A stretch of 64,000 nucleotides of DNA from Anisus vortex. Taxonomy: Eukaryota > Mollusca > Gastropoda > Planorbidae. Positions 57,885 to 64,000 of this stretch are shown piece by piece. The translations under genes were made by a program, and so were the position numbers. The notes under the pieces are model-generated. The model did no database searches. It had not been told where the DNA came from and saw only the letters and a program-made list of their open reading frames with translations. The stretch lies in NCBI GenBank assembly GCA_949126835.1, contig OX421501.1:2138117-2202116 (forward strand). Direction: 5' to 3'. Positions within the stretch are counted from its first letter, which is position 1. Each line of letters starts with the position of its first letter.

Positions 57885-58697
57885 TAGTGTGGTCGAGTTA
57901 GGTCTACTAATTGTACAACTAGTGGGGTTGAGTTAGTTATCCTAATTGTACAATTAGTGGGGTCGAGTTAGGTCTACTAATTGTACAATTAGTGTGGACG
58001 AGTTAGGTCTACTAATTGTACAATTAGTGGGGTCGAGTTAGGTCTACTAATTGTACAATTAGTGGGGTCGAGTTAGGTCTACTAATTGTACAATTAGTGT
58101 GGTCGAGTTAGGTCTACTAATTGTACAATTAGTGGGGTCGAGTTAGGTCTACTAATTGTACAATTAGTGGGGTCGAGATAGGTCTACTAATTGTACAATT
58201 AGTGTGGTCGAGTTAGGTCTACTAATTGTACAATTAATGTGGTCGAGTTAGGTCTACTAATTGTACAATTAGTGGGATCGAGTTAGGTCTACTAATTGTA
58301 CTATTAGTGGGGTCGAGTTAGGTCTACTAATTGTAACAATTAGTGGGGTCGAGTTAGGTCTACTAATTTTAACAATTAGTGGGGTCGAGTTAGGCCTACT
58401 AATTGTACAGTTAGTGTGGTCGAGTTAGGTCTACTAATTGTACAATTAGTGGGGTCGAGTTAGGTCTACTAATTGTAACAATTAGTGGGGTCGAGTTAGG
58501 TCTACTAATTGTAACAATTAGTGGGGTCGAGTTAGGTCTACTAATTGTAACAATTAGTGGTGTCGAGTTAGGTCTACTAATTGTAACAATTAGTGGACTC
58601 GAGTTAGGTCTACTAATTGTAACAATTAGTGCGGTCGAGTTAGGTCTACTAATTGTACAATTAGTGGGGCCGTGTTAGGTCTACTAATTGTACAAGA
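57885..58697. repeat. 35-bp palindromic tandem array (~23 copies)
   Basis: ggtcgagttaggtctactaa plus ttgtacaattagtgg. Each unit contains the 18-bp palindrome actaattgtacaattagt; many right-half units have gtaaca with one extra base. Confidence 0.94.
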
Positions 58698-58727
58698 GAC
58701 TGACTCTATATTAATTGTTTTGATTAG

Positions 58728-58955
58728 GCACGATGACCGAGCGGCAGTGCATTCGACTGGCGTTCTGGGTTCTTTGTTCGAATCTTGGTGAATTCTAGGA
58801 TTTGTTCCCGGGACTGGAGGGTGTCCATGAGTCTACCCAGCTGATATTAGTTGGGGTAAAGTGAAGGCGGCTGGGCAATGTGCTGGCCACATGTCCCCTG
58901 ATATGCTATGGCCACAGGAACTGGTGAAAGTTGCTTCACCGGCCCTATAATCAAT
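58728..58955 (+). mobile_element. SINE-A copy
   Basis: gcattcgactggcgttctgg, ttgttcgaatcttggtga, gttggggtaaagtgaaggcg, ending at a cagacaga/gata microsatellite. Confidence 0.83.
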
Positions 58956-58956
58956 C

Positions 58957-59135
<179 letters not shown>

Positions 59136-59388
59136 CGTCCCTTTAAATTTTATGACTGCTGTTATGTCTGAGTATACAAACCCAGAATTCAGCCAAGTTT
59201 TGGAACCTGCAACAATATTTGGTTTATCATTATTTATTAAGGGGGAAGGTGCACCCAGAATGGTGTCTTGTCACTTAAATATGTGTACAAAGACAACTTA
59301 TAGAATTAATGCATTCATATTTTCCAACAAGATAATATGATAACAATGTTATTGCAATAATAATGAATGACTGTGATAAAATAAAAAT

Positions 59389-62133
59389 AAGTTATATCAT
59401 AGTGGTACTTATTAACAAATAACAAAATTTAATTTAAGTTGTATTATAGTGGTACTTATAAACAAATAACAAAATTTAATTTAAGTTGTATTATAGTGGT
59501 ACTTATTAACAAATAACAAAATTTAATTTAAGTTGTATTATAGTGGTACTTATTAACAAATAACAAAATTTAATTTAAGTTGTATTATAGTGGTACTTAT
59601 TAACAAATAACAAAATTTAATTTAAGGCTGGGGGGCACGTTTTAGGCACTTTTTTTTAATTTACCGACCCAAACGTCTGAAACTTTAACCACATAACTAG
59701 TATGGAATATCATTCAGGGCAAACAATTTTAAATATTTTTTTATGCATTGGTTGCCATGGCAACGGCCGCCATATTGGATTTTATAGGTGTTTTTAAAAA
59801 TCGATCTCCTCTATAACCTTTATACCTACAAATACAATATTTGATACATTTGGTAAAGATATGAATTTACAACAGAAAGCTCTACCCACTTTTTTAAAAT
59901 TTAAGATATTTAATTTTTTATAAATTTTTTCTTAAGGCACTTTTTAAATAGTAATTTTTTTGCAAAAATACTCAACGTTTGCACCTATAAAATTAAAATA
60001 AAACAAAAAATAAAAAATTCAAGTAGAACATTCTGTTGAAATAGGTGCTTAGATAAAAATTACAAAGTCTCAATACAATCGGTAAAGAAATGTGAGAGGA
60101 GTGGTAAAAATAAGGTACAAAATAATTATTTTGAGTAAAACGCAAAAAAGTAAGAAGAGTTTGAAAAACAAGAAAATTATCAAGTACTTAATATAACAAT
60201 GAACATGAAATTTATTAGCAATAGTATAAGGAATACTGAAACAAAATTTCATTTTGATTAGTTTGTAAAAAAATTTTTTTTACGAAAAATACATACTAAA
60301 CCTATAAAAACAATAAAATAATAAAACTCAGCAATTTTTTCTATAATATAAAATTAACCAACTAATACTTAGCTAGTTCAAGTTATTGTAAATAGTATCA
60401 AGATAAAAATGGCAAAATTTTAATAGAATATGCTTAGAAATGTGAAACTTGTAAGAAGAAGAAATAAAAATTAATATTTTTTGAAAAACGCAAAAAAGTC
60501 AGAAAAACATGAAAATAACATTTTTTCTTATAAAAATTCGAAATAAATCGCTTGTTTTTTTCTTTCGACCAAATGTAGTTAATTATTGCGTAGGATAAAA
60601 CTACGTATCTATTAGTATAAAGAACTATAAGCATTTTGCTTTTTTACTGTGAGTTTCGAGATGTCAAACATGTGAAAATTTTACATTTTCTTCACCGCTT
60701 AGCTACATACACACCATTTCAAAATAATATATAAAAAAAACTATTGCGCTTTTTACTATAAGAGTGGCATTTTGGTATACAGAAATGGTTGAACTTATTT
60801 AATTAAGTAAAACCTAAAAATCAGTACCCGAGTTGAATACCCCTAAAATGGGGTGCAGTACCCAGCCTTAAGTTGTATTATAGTGGTACTTATTAACAAA
60901 TAGCAAAATTTAATTTAAGTTGTATTATAGTGGTACTTATTAACAAATAACAAAATTTAATTTCAGTTGTATTATAGTGGTACTTAGTAACAAATAACAA
61001 AATTTAATTTAAGTTGTATTATAGTGGTACTTATTAACAAATAACAAAATTTAATTTAAGTTGTATTATAGTGGTACTTAGTAACAAATAACAAATTTTA
61101 ATTTCAGTTGTATTATAGTGGTACTTATTAACAAATAACAAAATTTAATTTAAGTTGTATTATAGTGGTACTTATTAACAAATAACAAAATTTAATTTAA
61201 GTTGTATTATAGTGGTACTTATTAACAAATAACAAAATTTAATTTCAGTTGTATTATAGTGGTACTTAGTAACAAATAACAAAATTTAATTTAAGTTGTA
61301 TTATAGTGGTACTTATTAACAAATAACAAAATTTAATTTAAGTTGTATTATAGTGGTACTTAGTAACAAAAAACAAAATTTAATTTCAGTTGTATTATAG
61401 TGGTACTTAGTAACAAATAACAAACTTTAATTTAAGTTGTATTATAGTGGTACTTATTAACAAATAACAAAATTTAATTTAAGTTGTATTTTAGTGGTAC
61501 TTAGTAACAAATAACAAAATTTAATTTAAGTTGTATTATAGTGGTACTTAGTAACAAATAAAAAAATTTAATTTAAGTTGTATTTTAGTGGTACTTAGTA
61601 ACAAATAACAAAATTTAATTTAAGTTGTATTATAGTGGTACTTATTAACAAATAACAAAATTTAATTTAAGTTGTATTTTAGTGGTACTTAGTAACAAAT
61701 AACAAAAATTAATTTAAGTTGTATTTTAGTGGTACTTAGTAACAAATAGCAAAATTTAAGTTAAGTTGTATTTTAGTTGTACTTAGTAAAAAATAACAAA
61801 ATTTAATTTAAATTGTATTATAGTGGTACTTAGAAACAAATAACGAAATTGAATTTAAGTTGTATTATAGTGGTACTTATTAACAAATAACAAAATTTAA
61901 TTTAAGTTGTATTTTAGTGGTACTTAGTAACAAATAACAAAAATTAATTTAAGTTGTATTTTAGTGGTACTTAGTAACAAATAGCAAAATTTAAGTTAAG
62001 TTGTATTTTAGTTGTACTTATTAAAAAATAACAAAATTTAGTTTAAATTGTATTATAGTGGTACTTAGTAACAAATAACGAAATAGAATTTAAGTTGTAT
62101 TATAGTGGTACTTAGTAACAAATAGCAAAATTT
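59389..62133. repeat. 47-bp AT-rich tandem array (~32 copies) split by a MITE
   Basis: ttgtattatagtggtactta then ttaacaaataacaaaattta atttaag. Copies at 59389-59621 and 60872-62133; the right half shows more variants. Confidence 0.94.
59622..60871. mobile_element. TTAA-flanked (piggyBac-type) MITE, 1250 bp
   Basis: ttaaggctgggg left and cccagccttaa right, with further inverted similarity (cacgttttagg / cctaaaatggggtg). Inserted at a TTAA within the 47-bp unit. AT-rich, non-coding; holds gttgccatggcaac at 59751-59764. Confidence 0.85.
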
Positions 62134-62900
62134 CATTTTAAAAATAATGAGATCAGTTGTACATTGATTATGTTAAATATCTTAGGTCAATTACCTTGAT
62201 AATTGTTCAAAATGCACTAAAAGGGTATATGTAAGGGTGGTACTAAAAGAAATTATATTTATTATAATCTTTTTACTTTACAACAATCCAAACTATGTTA
62301 ATATTTTTGGAAAACTGGTAAAACTTAGATGCTTATAAAAATTCTTTTTTAATAGATATGTACATTATTTTAGTTTTAGCCATAGATGTATATAACAAAT
62401 CAGCAGAGAAAATTACATGCAAATTAGTTATTAATTAAAAAGTATAGTGAATCTCACATTTTCGCGAACAAACAGGAATAATTTTAAGCCATTAGCCTAC
62501 ACATTGTGCAAGCAAAACAAAATTGTTTGAAAATTCATTTAAAAAAAATAACTATTTCATTTCTACACAAACTATAAACATCAATTTTGTAACAATTGAA
62601 TGCACTTTAATTTGATATTAGTCTGAATTACACGATTTTTTATGTATTTCTGGCTGTACCTTCCCCCTTTGTATTACCTTATCAAAATGTGTATTTCAAA
62701 AAATTTATCATTCTTTTACTACTCCTATAATGTACCAAAGTTGAAACGTACGAAGTCAAAGACGTAAAATTCACATTTATTAAATAACAATAAACTTAAT
62801 GAAAGAAATATTATTTTCAATGTAGCCTATTTGACTTTAAAACATCTTTCTTATTATACGTTCTACTTCTTGGGCAATTTTTCTTACCGTATTATATAGA
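62134..62900. other. AT-rich DNA without recognisable genes
   Basis: No ORF of note, no transposon ends seen. Confidence 0.45.
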
Positions 62901-62901
62901 G

Positions 62902-63085
62902 CAGGGGTCGGCAAACTTTTGATAATAGTATGCCAAAAATAGGATTTCTAATTCGGTCAGCGTGCCAACAGCTTAAATGTCCTTATGCTCAAGAACACAA
63001 TTTCTTGTAAAACAGACATCTCGGTGGTCTTCCGCGTGCCATTAAAACTCGCTCTGCGTGCCAAGTAGGTTGCCGAACCCTTATG
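62902..63085. mobile_element. hAT-type MITE related to 25-254
   Basis: caggggtcggcaaacttttg start and ggttgccgaaccc near the end; internal ttccgcgtgccatta and aatttcttgtaaa resemble the reverse of the first element. Right end mutated; no clear target duplication. Confidence 0.7.
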
Positions 63086-63189
63086 GGCTACATACTAATG
63101 CCGTACAAACGTACCAATTATACATGAATTTAAAACAAAATTTGAAGACTATAAGAGCAATAAAATTTGAATTAAAAAAATGTATGAGA

Positions 63190-63835
63190 AACAAATGAAA
63201 CATTAGATGACTTACTGCTTGAATAACCTAAACTAGACAATCTTAGACACTCTACAACAGATCAAATATTAGATGACTTACTGCTTGAATATCCTAAACT
63301 TGACAAACTAGACAATATCAGACACTCTACAACAGATCAAACATTAGATGACTTACTGCTTGAATATCTTAAACTAGACAATCTTAGACACTGCTTGGAT
63401 ATTCTAAACTAGACAATATCAGACAATTTACAACAGATCAAACATTAGATGACTTACTGCTTGATTATCCTAAACTAGACAATCTCAGACACACTACAAC
63501 AGATCCAACATTAGATGACTTACTGCTTGAATATCTTAAACTAAACGATCTCAAACACTCTACAACAGATAAAACATTAGATGACTTACTGCTTGAATAT
63601 CCTAAACTAGACAATCTCAGACACTCTACAACAGATCAAACCTTAGATGACTTACTGGTTGAATATCCTAAACTAGACAATCTCAGACACTCTACAACAG
63701 ATCAAACCTTAGATGACTTACTTTTTTAATATCCTAAACTAGACAATCTCAGACAATTTACAACAGATCAAACATTAGATGACTTACTGGTTGAATATCC
63801 TAATCAAGACTCTCTCAGACACTTAACAACAATAC
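63190..63835 (+). repeat. 66-bp tandem array (~10 copies), partly open in frame
   Basis: Unit ttagatgacttactgcttga ... cactctacaacagatcaaac. As 66 is divisible by 3, a 22-residue unit LDDLLLEYPKLDNLRHSTTD QT repeats in frame, broken by stops and one shortened unit near 63390. No ATG in frame. Confidence 0.85.
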
Positions 63836-64000
63836 AGTGCAACTGAATAAAGACATTGCGGCATGTTTGAATGGCATTCACTGCATGAGTTCAGATACAT
63901 TCACTCAGACTGGTTAACCAAAAGAAAAAATAAGTACATTCAAAATTGTATAAAATATGCAACCAATATCTGTATTACCTGACCTTCAATTCCTGTTATT

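Overview
The window is eukaryotic: AT-rich DNA with GT-AG introns, exons of 58-1470 bases, dense tandem repeats, LINEs, tRNA-derived SINEs and short terminal-inverted-repeat elements. The repeat style and lectin type suggest a gastropod mollusc, perhaps a freshwater pulmonate snail; that is recollection of genome style, not proof. No bacterial gene, rRNA, functional tRNA or CRISPR locus was found.

Two protein-coding genes can be reconstructed exon by exon with consistent splice phase. (1) A plus-strand gene enters from the left edge and ends at 30379. It has 19 visible exons and 1384 visible residues. It encodes the mollusc counterpart of SUCO/Slp1/OPT (SUN domain-containing ossification factor), an ER membrane protein: a SUN domain, a long acidic/Ser-rich region, a coiled coil, one membrane segment, and a 490-codon last coding exon with a polybasic start and CxxC pairs. 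(2) A complete minus-strand gene (52265 down to 41691 or 39943) encodes a small secreted C-type lectin: signal peptide, PAN/apple-like cysteine segment, then a CTLD with the EPN sugar-binding motif. Its last exon exists in two intact tandem copies, so two C termini are possible.

The most striking structure is in the introns. A 53-bp unit is repeated about 114 times (5661-11709), beginning exactly at the exon-5 donor of the SUCO gene, so every unit carries a copy of the 5' splice site. Donor-junction copies also recur after SUCO exon 17. The acceptor of lectin exon 2 is in three tandem copies. A 25-bp array with branch-point-like, pyrimidine and AG elements ends just upstream of SUCO exon 4. 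Together these suggest tandem arrays seeded by splice junctions. Other arrays include about 103 units of a 16-bp CCAAT-containing repeat, a polypurine/polypyrimidine array, a 35-bp palindromic array, and a 47-bp array split by a TTAA-flanked element.

Mobile DNA: a nearly complete LINE with PHD finger, endonuclease and reverse transcriptase sits in SUCO intron 6, and many 3'-truncated relatives lie elsewhere. Other LINE remnants, two SINE families and several MITEs with target-site duplications are present. From about 52.5 to 64 kb there is no recognisable gene, only transposon nests and tandem arrays.
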